Assembly: GCF_019976755.1 (NCBI RefSeq)
Contig: NZ_AP023441.1
Span: forward strand, 5,515,501 to 5,579,500
Direction: 5' to 3'
DNA from: Nostoc sp. MS1
Lineage (GTDB): Bacteria; Cyanobacteriota; Cyanobacteriia; Cyanobacteriales; Nostocaceae
Length of the DNA stretch: 64,000 nt
Shown: in pieces, positions 47,133 through 56,368 of the stretch
Layout: the number at the start of each line of letters is the position of its first letter
Position numbering within the stretch: the first letter of the stretch is position 1
The notes under the pieces: model-generated
What the model saw: only the letters and a program-made list of their open reading frames with translations
Told to the model about the DNA's origin: nothing
The model's database searches: none
Translations under genes and position numbers: made by a program

Positions 47133-48125
47133 CTAATCCCACAATTTACCCAAAGCTATCAACTGTTCTTTGTATTCAATACGTATTACCCAATCTTCCG
47201 GCCAAGCATCCATCCCCAAGTAAGCGCCAGCAAAAGCACCCGCAAGGCAAGCTATCGAATCAGAATCACCTGCTGTCAGTGCAGCACGACGTATCGCGGC
47301 TAATGGTTCTTCTGGAAATAGCAAAAAACATAATAGTCCTGTTGCTAAAGCCTCCTCAGCTATCCAACCCTCACCTGTGGCTAGGCATGGGTCAGCGTCG
47401 CGGTTGGGGTTAGCTAACGCAACGTTAAGACGGTCAAGTACGGCTAAACATTCATCCCATCCACGGCTGATAAATTCTTCTGGTGTATTGACATAAGGCT
47501 GTTGCCAGAGAGAACCCAACCAATCACTATGATAAATTGAGCGTTGGCTGAGAGCGTATTCGTAGAGCCGAGAGGGTAAAGTTTGTACCTTAGCTCCTTG
47601 GGTAAGTTCAGCAATAGCAAAGGCTGTTAAATCTGAGGCAGCAAGCGCTGTAGGATGACCGTGAGTTAATGCAGCTTGGAATTGGGCGATCGCCGCACGC
47701 TGTGTTTGGTCTAATCGTAATAATCCTACGGGTGCAACACGCATGTTTGCACCACAACCTTTAGAACTTACCCTAGTTGCTTGCAGCCAAGGCTTACCCC
47801 TTTCTAAATCTTCACAAGCCCGTAAGCAAGTCATACCAGGGGCGCGATTATTGTCGGGACTGTTTAACCACTCGACAAAAGCCCGCCTTAAAGATGCTTC
47901 TAAATTAGCTACAGTCAAGTTGTTAGGTAGTGTTTCTACTAGCGCCTGCCCCACAGAGAGAGTCATCTGTGTATCATCAGTTACCTGTGCCGGATTACCA
48001 ATAATTTCTTGCGGCCCATTGGGTGGAAAGCAACGGCGAATTTCTTCAACTGTTAAAAATTCTGTAGTAGCGCCCAAGGCATCGCCAAAGGCAAGTCCGA
48101 ATAAACAACCAGAAGCACGACGCAT
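47133..48125 (-). CDS. ADP-ribosylglycohydrolase family protein
   Basis: A 330-residue ADP-ribosylglycohydrolase, an enzyme class that removes ADP-ribose from proteins or related conjugates. Magnesium-binding motifs are present: GDALGATTEF near the start, VTDDTQMTLS (about 60), and AGDSDSIACLAGAFAGA (about 285). I start it at ATG 48125 (MRRASGCLFGLAFGDALG); the frame is open for 108 more bases, but that stretch is heptamer repeat DNA. Whether it acts on ADP-ribosylarginine (as DraG does) or another substrate is not clear. Confidence 0.88.
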   Translation of the reverse strand: MRRASGCLFGLAFGDALGATTEFLTVEEIRRCFPPNGPQEIIGNPAQVTDDTQMTLSVGQALVETLPNNLTVANLEASLRRAFVEWLNSPDNNRAPGMTCLRACEDLERGKPWLQATRVSSKGCGANMRVAPVGLLRLDQTQRAAIAQFQAALTHGHPTALAASDLTAFAIAELTQGAKVQTLPSRLYEYALSQRSIYHSDWLGSLWQQPYVNTPEEFISRGWDECLAVLDRLNVALANPNRDADPCLATGEGWIAEEALATGLLCFLLFPEEPLAAIRRAALTAGDSDSIACLAGAFAGAYLGMDAWPEDWVIRIEYKEQLIALGKLWD

Positions 48126-48174
48126 AAAAGAGAGTAGGGGGCAGAGGAGCAAGGAGAGAATTACTAGGGACTGT

Positions 48175-48216
48175 TGACTGTTGACTAATGACCAATAACC
48201 AATGACTAATGACCAA
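48175..48216. repeat. Heptamer tandem repeat (STRR-type)
   Basis: Heptamers TGACTGT, TGACTAA, TGACCAA, TAACCAA, TGACTAA, TGACCAA, nearly contiguous, about 50 bp upstream of the ADP-ribosylglycohydrolase start. The same two heptamers occur before surE. Confidence 0.8.
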
Positions 48217-48309
48217 AAGACGGCAAACACCACAATAGCGTTACGGTTGACCCTAATTACTCTTGGTATTAATTCTCATAAATTAGACACAGTGAAAGTA
48301 ATTTAATCC

Positions 48310-48393
48310 ATGAGCCAACTAAAACCAAATTTAAAAATTAACCGTCCTGCCCAAGGTTCGGTAAACCACCCTTCATGGACTGGCGATTACTAA
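48310..48393 (+). CDS. Possible 27-aa ORF upstream of dnaK
   Basis: An ATG at 48310 opens 27 codons (MSQLKPNLKINRP..., ending PSWTGDY) with balanced protein-like composition in the long dnaK leader. No clear ribosome site is seen. It could be an upstream peptide of dnaK or chance; support is only the frame itself. Confidence 0.25.
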   Translation: MSQLKPNLKINRPAQGSVNHPSWTGDY

Positions 48394-48551
48394 GCTTCAG
48401 TATATATATCAGCATAACTTGGCGTTTCCACCCAGGAAGACCAAAAAAAAGGTTATGGATGCTGAACTGACTGCTTTTTTGACTAGTTGGTTCAGAAAAT
48501 GAGCAATTTATATTCCCATTCATTTGTAGTTATACGGAGCCAGCACCTAAA

Positions 48552-50456
48552 ATGGCAAAAGTAGTTGGAATTGACTTAGGTACAACAAACTCCTGCGTCG
48601 CAGTAATGGAAGGTGGTAAACCCACAGTTATTGCTAACGCAGAAGGTTTTCGTACCACACCATCAGTAGTAGCATTTGCGAAAAACGGCGACACCTTGGT
48701 AGGGCAAATTGCCAAGCGCCAAGCGGTGATGAACCCCGAAAATACTTTCTATTCTGTTAAGCGCTTTATTGGTCGCCGCTTTGACGAAGTAACCAACGAA
48801 GCTACAGAAGTTTCCTACAAAGTTCTCAGCAGTGGCGGTAACGTCAAATTAGACTCTCCTGGCGCTGGCAAACAATTTGCGCCAGAAGAAATTTCTGCTA
48901 AAGTTCTCCGCAAACTAGTTGAAGATGCTAGTAAATATTTGGGTGAAACTGTTACCCAAGCTGTAATCACCGTTCCTGCTTACTTCAACGACTCCCAACG
49001 CCAAGCTACCAAAGACGCTGGTAAAATCGCTGGGATTGAAGTATTACGGATTATCAACGAGCCTACAGCCGCTTCCTTGGCTTACGGTTTTGATAAGAAG
49101 AGTAACGAAACAATTCTGGTATTTGACCTTGGTGGTGGTACATTCGACGTATCAGTCCTCGAAGTAGGCGACGGTGTATTTGAAGTGTTGGCTACTTCCG
49201 GTGATACCCACCTTGGTGGTGACGACTTCGATAAGAAAATTGTTGATTTCTTAGCAGAACAGTTCCGCAAAGATGAAGGTATCGACCTCCGCAAAGACAG
49301 ACAAGCACTGCAACGTTTAACAGAAGCCGCAGAAAAAGCCAAGATTGAGCTTTCCAGTGTTACCCAAGCGGAAATTAACCTACCATTTATTACCGCTACC
49401 CAGGACGGCCCCAAGCACCTGGATACAACATTAACTCGCGCTAAGTTTGAAGAACTCTGCTCAGACTTGATTGACCGTTGTCGCATTCCCGTAGAAAGTG
49501 CGCTCCGCGATGCCAAGTTAAGCAAGAATGATATCGATGAAGTTGTTTTAGTTGGTGGTTCTACCCGTATCCCCGCCGTACAACAACTAGTTAAGAATCT
49601 CTTGGGTAAAGACCCCAACCAAACCGTTAACCCTGATGAAGTGGTAGCAGTTGGTGCAGCCATCCAAGCTGGTGTGTTGGCTGGTGACGTTACAGGTATC
49701 TTGTTGTTAGACGTAACACCGTTGTCCTTGGGTGTAGAAACCTTGGGTGGTGTCATGACCAAGATTATTCCTCGTAACACCACAATTCCTACCAAGAAAT
49801 CCGAAGTATTCTCTACAGCTGTGGATGGTCAAACCAACGTGGAAATTCACGTCCTCCAAGGTGAACGGGAATTTGCTAACGATAACAAGAGCTTGGGAAC
49901 CTTCCGCCTCGATGGTATTCCCCCAGCACCACGCGGTGTACCTCAAATCGAAGTTGTATTCGATATTGACGCTAATGGTATCCTCAACGTTACTGCTAAG
50001 GACAAGGGTACAGGTAAGGAACAGTCCATCAGTATTACTGGTGCTTCCACCCTGGATAAAACCGACGTTGACCGCATGGTGCGCGAAGCAGAACAAAACG
50101 CTTCATCCGACAAAGAACGCCGCGAGAAAATTGAGCGTAAGAACCAAGCCGACTCTTTGGCATACCAAGCTGAGAAGCAAATTCAAGAATTGGGTGATAA
50201 AGTTCCCGAAGCTGACAAGACCAAAGTTGAAGGTTTAGTCAAAGACTTGCGCGAAGCGGTTGCTAAGGAAGACGACGAGCAAATCAAGAAGCTAACTCCA
50301 GAATTGCAACAAGCACTATTCGCCGTTGGTAGCAACATCTATCAACAAGCTGGCGGCGGTGCAGCACCTGGCGCTAGTGAACCACAAGATGGTGGTTCTA
50401 CTTCCTCTGGTGGTGGTGATGATGTGATTGACGCTGATTTCACCGAAAGCAAGTAA
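48552..50456 (+). CDS. dnaK: Chaperone DnaK (Hsp70)
   Basis: A 634-residue Hsp70. The ATPase domain (1-385) shows IGIDLGTTNSCV-type start (GIDLGTTNSCVAVMEGG), IINEPTAASLAYG, VFDLGGGTFDVSVLEV and VGGSTRIPAVQ. The linker with LLLDVTPLSLG leads into the substrate-binding domain and helical lid, and the tail is Gly/Ser-rich ending in DDVIDADFTESK. It encodes a full-length general chaperone. No grpE or dnaJ is adjacent; the gene is monocistronic with a strong terminator behind. I saw no CIRCE element in the leader. Cyanobacteria carry several dnaK genes; which paralogue this is cannot be told. Confidence 0.96.
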   Translation: MAKVVGIDLGTTNSCVAVMEGGKPTVIANAEGFRTTPSVVAFAKNGDTLVGQIAKRQAVMNPENTFYSVKRFIGRRFDEVTNEATEVSYKVLSSGGNVKLDSPGAGKQFAPEEISAKVLRKLVEDASKYLGETVTQAVITVPAYFNDSQRQATKDAGKIAGIEVLRIINEPTAASLAYGFDKKSNETILVFDLGGGTFDVSVLEVGDGVFEVLATSGDTHLGGDDFDKKIVDFLAEQFRKDEGIDLRKDRQALQRLTEAAEKAKIELSSVTQAEINLPFITATQDGPKHLDTTLTRAKFEELCSDLIDRCRIPVESALRDAKLSKNDIDEVVLVGGSTRIPAVQQLVKNLLGKDPNQTVNPDEVVAVGAAIQAGVLAGDVTGILLLDVTPLSLGVETLGGVMTKIIPRNTTIPTKKSEVFSTAVDGQTNVEIHVLQGEREFANDNKSLGTFRLDGIPPAPRGVPQIEVVFDIDANGILNVTAKDKGTGKEQSISITGASTLDKTDVDRMVREAEQNASSDKERREKIERKNQADSLAYQAEKQIQELGDKVPEADKTKVEGLVKDLREAVAKEDDEQIKKLTPELQQALFAVGSNIYQQAGGGAAPGASEPQDGGSTSSGGGDDVIDADFTESK

Positions 50457-50503
50457 TCTAGGTAATAATTTAAGGTACATTAATTTGTACCTACTCAATA
50501 TTG

Positions 50504-50539
50504 CCCACTCAGGCGAATGCTTGGGTGGGGATTTTTTTT
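50504..50539 (+). terminator. Rho-independent terminator after dnaK
   Basis: An 8-bp GC-rich stem (CCCACTCA 50504-50511 with 50522-50529) is followed by GATTTTTTTT. Confidence 0.88.
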
Positions 50540-50566
50540 GGCTGGGAGATGATGGAGATGTGGTTC

Positions 50567-50603
50567 TCCTGCGGAGACGCTAACGCGAACGGCTACGCTC
50601 ACC
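50567..50603. repeat. Interspersed cyanobacterial repeat fragment
   Basis: The stretch containing GCGGAGACGCTAACGCGAAC followed by GGCTACGCTCACCAA is a common Nostoc intergenic repeat type; a related GGCTACGCTCCC fragment is at about 7580. Confidence 0.5.
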
Positions 50604-50632
50604 AACCGAGAGTGGGGGAGCAGAGAAGAACA

Positions 50633-50660
50633 ACTGATAACTGATAACTGTCAACTGATA
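50633..50660 (+). repeat. Heptamer tandem repeat (STRR-type) abutting a start codon
   Basis: Four heptamers (ACTGATA, ACTGATA, ACTGTCA, ACTGATA) end three bases before the ATG of the RNase D-like gene, leaving no room for a normal ribosome site. Confidence 0.85.
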
Positions 50661-50663
50661 ACT

Positions 50664-51575
50664 ATGCCATATTTAACTGATACCAGGGAAATCAGCGCTA
50701 GAGTTTTTGAATATACCAAGGCTACTACTTTATGGATTGATACGGAAGTTGCTGAATTTAACAGCCGTAATGCTAGATTATCTCTGATTCAGGTATTAGA
50801 TGATCCTGATGATATGAGTGGCGATCGCGTTTATCTTTTAGATGTACTTGATAAGCCGAGTTTAGTGGCTGACTTTGTTGAACAAATTATGGTCAATCCT
50901 CATATTGAAAAGGTTTTTCACAATGCCAGCTTTGATGTCAAGTACCTGGGCAGTAAGCAAGCAAAAAATATTACCTGTACTTTAGAAATTGCTAAAAAAA
51001 TTCCTTACTATCTCTTACCTGTACCTAATTATCAACTACAAACTTTAGCTACTCTATTATGTAATTTCAATAACATTGATAAACAAGAACAAGGTAGTAA
51101 TTGGGCGCAACGACCCCTAACTGAAGAACAAATAGAATACGCTTATTTAGATTGTATTTATCTCGCACAAATCCATCGGCGTTTATTAGAATTACAGGCA
51201 GAAAGTAACCCTGACCCAGCCACGGATGATATAACAGTTCTCAACGCCCGATTTAGCCAAATTGAAGCGCAGTGGAAGCTGTTAAATTCTGAATATGAGC
51301 ATTTACAAGAGCGCTTAAAAAAAGCTATGCAGGCTCAGGAGATTTCGGAAACTACTTTGTATAAGTTGACGAGTTACGATCGCAAAGTTGTCAAGGTGCA
51401 ATTTTCCCAACTGGCAGATTTAATACAAACACAAGGTATCGATTTGGATTTTCCGGTTACGCTGACTCAGAAGTTGCAAAAGGATTTAGGGGAAAATCTT
51501 GAACAATTGTCGGTAGATATTGAACAAAGTACTTCTTCTCGATTGACTCCGAAAAAACAGGAGAATGATTTATAA
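50664..51575 (+). CDS. RNase D-like 3'-5' exonuclease (DEDDy)
   Basis: A 303-residue exonuclease. The DEDDy motifs are visible: Exo I D-x-E in WIDTEVAEF (about residue 25), Exo II in FHNASFDVKYL (about 90), and Exo III in EYAYLDCIYLAQ (about 165). Residues 1-180 form the nuclease domain; the C-terminal 120 residues are mostly charged helix, not an obvious HRDC domain. RNase D acts in tRNA 3' end trimming, so RNA is the likely substrate. No Shine-Dalgarno sequence; a heptamer repeat runs up to the start. Confidence 0.87.
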   Translation: MPYLTDTREISARVFEYTKATTLWIDTEVAEFNSRNARLSLIQVLDDPDDMSGDRVYLLDVLDKPSLVADFVEQIMVNPHIEKVFHNASFDVKYLGSKQAKNITCTLEIAKKIPYYLLPVPNYQLQTLATLLCNFNNIDKQEQGSNWAQRPLTEEQIEYAYLDCIYLAQIHRRLLELQAESNPDPATDDITVLNARFSQIEAQWKLLNSEYEHLQERLKKAMQAQEISETTLYKLTSYDRKVVKVQFSQLADLIQTQGIDLDFPVTLTQKLQKDLGENLEQLSVDIEQSTSSRLTPKKQENDL

Positions 51576-51979
51576 TTCGTAATTTGTAATTAAAAATTTT
51601 ATACAACGTGAGTTCGACAGATACAAAAACCCCTTCCGCATCTAAGAGGGATTCATCGAAGTGATTGTCAAACAGCCCTAATAAGTGATAAACATTTATT
51701 GGTGAATTTTATACTTAAATAATTTATTTACTAAGTTTCCCGATGGATGTAGTGATTAAGTGTTAATTAAACCGAGGGTAAAAGTTATCAGCACTTCAAT
51801 GAACAGTGCTGATTTTAGGTTTTAGATTAACAAATTTTTTTAATCTAAAATCGGCTATCTAAACTACCAAATTGATTAACTGAGGATATCTGTATACAGT
51901 CTGAGTCAATTTTAAGTTGGATAATTGACTTAGTTTGGTACGAGTTTTATCCAGTTATCATGGCGGTTTAAGGCAACTT
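51576..51979. other. Intergenic region with two adjacent hairpins
   Basis: About 400 bp without a supported gene. Two adjacent inverted repeats occur: ATCAGCACT / AGTGCTGAT (51788-51796 and 51805-51813) and TTTTAGATTAA / TTAATCTAAAA (51820-51830 and 51840-51850). They may end the RNase D transcript or form a leader structure of the TPR gene. Confidence 0.5.
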
Positions 51980-52822
51980 ATGAAACGGTGGTTATTGGAG
52001 CAAGGGCGGGTGAAGTTAAAAAAAATATTAACTATAGGTGTGCTTACCGCACTGAGCGCAATTACCAGCGTTTCCTGTAGTAATAACAAAGAGGTGTTGG
52101 TGACGGAAATAGGAGTAAATCCTCCCAGCCGTCGCACAGGTAACAATTCCCAAGCTGGGCAATTCTACATCCAAGGGCAAAGACAGCACTCCCAAGGTGA
52201 TTCACAAGCAGCGATCGCATCCTATGATAAGGCAATTAGTCTAGATCCTGACTATGGTGCAGCCTACAGAGGACGAGGATTAGCTTACTTTGATTTGGGA
52301 GACAAGCAAAAAGCGATCGCCGACTATAACGAAGCAATTCGTCTTTCTCCCAACGATGCCGAAGCCTTTAACAGCCGGGGAAATGCCCGTGCTTCTTTGG
52401 GTGATAACGCTGGAGCCATTAACGACTACAATGAAGCGATTCGCCTTTCCCCCAACTACGCCGAAGCCTACAACAACCGGGGAAATGCCCGTTCTGTACA
52501 AGGTGACAAGAGCGGCTCTATAGAAGATTTTAACCAAGCCATTCGCCTCAACCCCAGATATGCGATCGCCTACAATAACCGGGGTAACGCCCGCGCCGCC
52601 CAAGGTGATAGCCAAGGGGCAATATCAGACTACAATCAAGCCATCCGCCTCAATTCTAACTTCGGCCCCGCCTACAACAACCGAGGCAATGCCCGTGCCG
52701 CCCAAGGTGATAAAGAAGGGGCGTTACAAGACTTACAGCGAGCAGCAGATATCTTTCAAAAGCAAAATAATAACGATTTATATCAGCAAGCGATGAATAA
52801 TATCAAGGAGTTGGGGCAGTAG
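51980..52822 (+). CDS. TPR-repeat protein with N-terminal signal/lipoprotein segment
   Basis: A 280-residue protein made mainly of tetratricopeptide repeats. From the ATG at 51980 (AAGG upstream) it has a basic start, a hydrophobic segment ILTIGVLTALSAITSVSC ending in a cysteine (possible lipobox, though SVSC is not canonical), a linker, then about six near-identical 34-residue TPRs (for example AEAYNNRGNARSVQGDKSGSIEDFNQAIRL type, units at about 68-265). It is likely exported and anchored, acting as a protein-interaction scaffold. The strongly similar repeats suggest recent internal duplication. A 19-bp hairpin follows the gene. Confidence 0.85.
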   Translation: MKRWLLEQGRVKLKKILTIGVLTALSAITSVSCSNNKEVLVTEIGVNPPSRRTGNNSQAGQFYIQGQRQHSQGDSQAAIASYDKAISLDPDYGAAYRGRGLAYFDLGDKQKAIADYNEAIRLSPNDAEAFNSRGNARASLGDNAGAINDYNEAIRLSPNYAEAYNNRGNARSVQGDKSGSIEDFNQAIRLNPRYAIAYNNRGNARAAQGDSQGAISDYNQAIRLNSNFGPAYNNRGNARAAQGDKEGALQDLQRAADIFQKQNNNDLYQQAMNNIKELGQ

Positions 52823-52863
52823 TAATTAGTTTTGAATGCTGAAGCGCGGAAGCGGGACGTTCA

Positions 52864-52906
52864 GCCCGTTACAGACTAAGTATGTCTTACTTAGTTTGTA
52901 ACGGGC
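52864..52906. terminator. 19-bp hairpin between convergent genes (bidirectional terminator)
   Basis: Arms 52864-52882 and 52888-52906 pair over 19 bp with one G-T, loop TGTCT. It sits between the TPR gene's stop and the Rieske gene's stop, so it can terminate both; T-tracts are weak. Confidence 0.65.
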
Positions 52907-52920
52907 AAATTTGATATTAC

Positions 52921-53874
52921 TTACCATTCACGATATAGCTTTTGGGCATGAAACATAATTTCTTCATTCGGTAGGCGAATCTTAGCTGGTTGGCGAGAGT
53001 AGGATGCTTCAATAGCGCGTGTATCTTGTTCTACTACTGTTGTCACTGCACTTAATACAAATTGCCCCAGCAGTGGTTTTAAAATGGGGTGTTTGGGTTT
53101 ACTGTAGACTAAAACAAAGGTTTTCGTTTGGGTGGGAGTTTCTGGATACAAGACATGAACTTGCAAAACTTCGCCAAAGGGAAAAGTGGCACGAAAAGTT
53201 GTCAATGCGGGGAAGGCATATTCTAATGTGCCTGTGTAAGTTTTGGGTGCAGTCAAAGTCAGAGGATTTCGGAGAATATCATTCCAGGTAGTATCTTCCC
53301 GGTCTAGTTCTTGCACAACTTTTGCCCAGTATCCATCATGCTCAAATACGGGGATGCGATTGGCTTTAATGCCAAATAAATCTCGGTGTGTGCCGCTTTG
53401 ATGGTTGTAGTCATAATTGATAGATATACTGTCCAAAAAAGTACCGCGCATACTTTTTTCTCCCGCAACTCCCAAAAAACTCATACCTGCGCTGACATTG
53501 GCAATAAGAACCGGGATGGGAATTTTGGGAGTATGACCGCCGTATGTCCAAATACAATCGTCTTTAATAATGATGTCTAGAGGAGTTAGCAGAGGTTGAC
53601 TGCTCACTTTCTCGGAATTATGTAGTTTTCCCTCTCTATCAAACTTTAGCGCGTGAAAAGGACAGGTTATTGTATTTGTATCTTGACAAATCCAGCCGTC
53701 TGATAACGGCGCTTGCATATGCGGACAGATGTTATCAAGGGCAAACACTTCACCTTGCTGATTTTGCCACAGCACATAGTCATGTTCATTGAGCGTAACT
53801 TTATAAGGTTTATTAATGCCCAACATGGAACGATGAGCAATTAACCAAGGTGCGCCCGGCAGAATTGGTTCCAT
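52921..53874 (-). CDS. Rieske-type non-haem iron oxygenase
   Basis: A 317-residue Rieske oxygenase. The Rieske cluster ligands are clear: ICPHMQAPL (C-x-H, about residue 49) and ITCPFHALKF (C-x2-H, about 70). In the C-terminal part DYNHQSGTH (D-x2-H-x4-H, about 155) fits the mononuclear iron site. No membrane anchor is visible, and the size is close to small PaO-like oxygenases. The substrate is unknown. It is divergent from a TetR-family gene that may regulate it. Confidence 0.85.
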   Translation of the reverse strand: MEPILPGAPWLIAHRSMLGINKPYKVTLNEHDYVLWQNQQGEVFALDNICPHMQAPLSDGWICQDTNTITCPFHALKFDREGKLHNSEKVSSQPLLTPLDIIIKDDCIWTYGGHTPKIPIPVLIANVSAGMSFLGVAGEKSMRGTFLDSISINYDYNHQSGTHRDLFGIKANRIPVFEHDGYWAKVVQELDREDTTWNDILRNPLTLTAPKTYTGTLEYAFPALTTFRATFPFGEVLQVHVLYPETPTQTKTFVLVYSKPKHPILKPLLGQFVLSAVTTVVEQDTRAIEASYSRQPAKIRLPNEEIMFHAQKLYREW

Positions 53875-54049
53875 AGGAATCTCCCAAGGATGAGTTTTTA
53901 GTTATATGAATGCAATGACTCACGACCGAGCGATCGCCAACGGTGGGCGAAACGCGATCGCTCGACCATCATTAGAGTAAAATTGTGACAAAAGTTTCAT
54001 CTTTGATTTTTAAAATACGACACATTATTCACATTTGTCAACTCAAAAC

Positions 54050-54805
54050 GTGAGCCAACCAGAATCTACACCTATGCGTCGCCAACCCAAGCAAAAGCGC
54101 AGTCAACAAAGAGTAGAAAAAATTCTCCAAGCAGCAGCAGAAGTTTTTGTAGAAGTGGGATATGAAGCGGCGACTACCCACATGATAGCGGCGAAAGCCC
54201 AAACGGCGATCGGTTCTCTGTATCAGTTTTTTCCTGATAAATTGGCGATTTTTCACGCTTTAGAAGCGCGTCACATGGAACGATTGACAGCTATTCATTC
54301 CCAATTGATGCAGTCAGCCGATAAGGAAAAGCCATTATCAGAGTTTATTGAGCGTGTAGTGAGTACCTATGCTGAATATTTTACAGACCCTATACCGCGT
54401 ATTGTCTACATTCAGTATTTCGTTGCACCAGAGATGTTTAAGCTATTTAACGAAAGCTTTAATCAGTGGTTAATCAAAGAGTTTGCTACCATGTTTCGCA
54501 CTTGGAATCCAGACTTAACTGTCGAAAAAAGCGAACTCTTAGCAGAAACAGTTCACCTATCTTACAACGCTTTATTACTCAATGCTTTACGCCAGGATCA
54601 GCACCAAAGACAAGCTCGTTATGCAGAAATTAAGGCTTTATTACTGGCATACTTGACACCCTACGCACAGCAAGAACAGAAAAAAGTGATGAAAGTAATG
54701 ATATGCCCCCATTGTCATTCATCTCGTTTATCTAAAAATGGGCATCGTCATGGGAAGCAACGTTATCTCTGCAAAGACTGTGGGAGACAGTTTTTACAAA
54801 GGTAA
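54050..54805 (+). CDS. TetR-family regulator fused to an IS1-type zinc ribbon
   Basis: A 251-residue regulator. The N-terminal TetR helix-turn-helix is complete (ILQAAAEVFVEVGYEAATTH, IGSLYQFFPDK), and the helical ligand domain runs to about residue 215. The last 35 residues are a zinc ribbon (CPHCHSSRLSKNGHRHGKQR, YLCKDCGRQFLQR) of the type that begins IS1-family InsA transposases. The junction is in frame. Starts at TTG 54035, GTG 54050 or ATG 54074 are possible; none has a ribosome site, and I list GTG. Divergent from the Rieske gene, which it may control. Confidence 0.85.
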   Translation: MSQPESTPMRRQPKQKRSQQRVEKILQAAAEVFVEVGYEAATTHMIAAKAQTAIGSLYQFFPDKLAIFHALEARHMERLTAIHSQLMQSADKEKPLSEFIERVVSTYAEYFTDPIPRIVYIQYFVAPEMFKLFNESFNQWLIKEFATMFRTWNPDLTVEKSELLAETVHLSYNALLLNALRQDQHQRQARYAEIKALLLAYLTPYAQQEQKKVMKVMICPHCHSSRLSKNGHRHGKQRYLCKDCGRQFLQR

Positions 54806-54915
54806 GAGGGGTTGTCTCCTGCCCCCTCAGATGAATTGTTGCAATTTTTGTTGTACATTCAAAGAAAATACTTAAGATAAATTACTATCTTCTCAAATTG
54901 CGGAGAGATACATCA

Positions 54916-56352
54916 GTGAAGAAAACGCTATTTCTCAGTCCTCCTTCCTTCGATGGGTTTGATGGTGGTGCGGGTTCCCGATACCAAGCCAAGCGCGAAA
55001 TCACATCGTTCTGGTATCCTACATGGTTAGCTCAACCTGCGGCACTTGTACCCGGTAGCAAGTTGGTAGATGCACCACCACATGGTCAGACTGTGGAGGA
55101 TGTGCTGCAAATAGCACAAGATTATGAGTTAGTTGTTATGCACACTAGTACGCCATCATTGGCTAATGATGTGAAGTGTGCTGAAGCTATTAAGGCGAAA
55201 AATCCCAATGTAGAGATTGGTTTTGTCGGCGCTCATGTGGCGGTTTTACCAGAGGAGACTTTACGGGATAATCCTGTGATTGACTTTGTGTGCCGCAATG
55301 AGTTCGACTATACCTGTAAAGAACTGGCTGAGGGTAAGCCTTGGGATGAAATTAAAGGATTGAGTTACCGAGACAGATTTTCCCAGATCCATCACAATGA
55401 GGAGCGTCCCTTGATTCATGATTGGGATGCTATGCCTAGCGTATTGCCAGTTTACGCTCGTGATTTAGATATTACTAAGTATTTTATCGGTTATCTCCAA
55501 CATCCTTACATTTCCTTTTATACTGGGCGCGGTTGTCCAGCAAAATGTACCTTTTGCCTTTGGCCGCAAACCATCGGCGGTCATCTCTACAGACACAAAA
55601 GCCCGGAGGCTGTGGGACGGGAGATGGCGGAAGCCAAAGCCATATTTGGTGATAAGGTGCGGGAGTATATGTTTGATGATGATACTTTTACTATCGATAA
55701 ACATCGTGCGATCGCCATCAGCGAACACATGAAAAAACTCAAGCTGACTTGGAGTTGCAACGCCCGTGCTAATCTCGACTATGACACCCTCAAGCAGCTA
55801 CGAGATAATGGTTTACGCTTGCTGTTAGTTGGGTTTGAATCGGGAAATCAAGATATCCTCAACCGGATTAAAAAAGGCATTAAGTTAGAAGTGGCAAGAG
55901 AATTTATGAACAATTGCCACAAACTGGGGATTACCGTCCACGGAACATTTATTATTGGTTTACCGATTGAAACCCCGGAAACTGTAGAAGAAACAATCCG
56001 ATTTGCTTGTGAACTCAGTCCGCATACAATTCAAGTTTCCATTGCTGCACCCTATCCAGGAACAGAACTGTATGAACAAGCCAAAGCTAACAACTGGTTT
56101 ACAGACCACGCTCTTGTAGCTGATTCTGGCATTCAAACCTCTACACTGCAATATTCCACCCTTTCTAGTGCAGAAATTGAAGATGCAGTTGAACGGATGT
56201 ACCGCAAATTTTACTTCCGTCCCAAAGCTATCATCCCCATTGTGCGGGAAATGTTAAGCGATCGCCAAATGTTGGTGCGTCGCTTACGTGAAGGTGGCGA
56301 GTTCTTTTCTTACTTGCGGGAACGACGGTTAACGGCGCAAAGTTCGCATTAG
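54916..56352 (+). CDS. hpnJ: Hopanoid-biosynthesis radical SAM protein HpnJ
   Basis: A 478-residue B12-binding radical SAM protein matching HpnJ, which takes part in making the cyclitol-ether head group of composite hopanoids. The N-terminal cobalamin-binding-like domain covers about 1-180 (LFLSPPSFDGFDGGAGSRYQ), followed by the radical SAM core with the cluster motif CPAKCTFC (about 208) and LLLVGFESGNQDIL. GTG at 54916 is chosen because GGAGAGA lies upstream. No other hpn genes lie in the window. It is convergent with the response regulator gene. Confidence 0.92.
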   Translation: MKKTLFLSPPSFDGFDGGAGSRYQAKREITSFWYPTWLAQPAALVPGSKLVDAPPHGQTVEDVLQIAQDYELVVMHTSTPSLANDVKCAEAIKAKNPNVEIGFVGAHVAVLPEETLRDNPVIDFVCRNEFDYTCKELAEGKPWDEIKGLSYRDRFSQIHHNEERPLIHDWDAMPSVLPVYARDLDITKYFIGYLQHPYISFYTGRGCPAKCTFCLWPQTIGGHLYRHKSPEAVGREMAEAKAIFGDKVREYMFDDDTFTIDKHRAIAISEHMKKLKLTWSCNARANLDYDTLKQLRDNGLRLLLVGFESGNQDILNRIKKGIKLEVAREFMNNCHKLGITVHGTFIIGLPIETPETVEETIRFACELSPHTIQVSIAAPYPGTELYEQAKANNWFTDHALVADSGIQTSTLQYSTLSSAEIEDAVERMYRKFYFRPKAIIPIVREMLSDRQMLVRRLREGGEFFSYLRERRLTAQSSH

Positions 56353-56368
56353 GCGTTGTTTGGTAATG

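Noticed and set aside
49082..49795. 237-residue minus-strand frame inside dnaK
   Set aside because: Shadow of the conserved dnaK coding sequence; Ser/Thr/Pro-rich and without a ribosome site.
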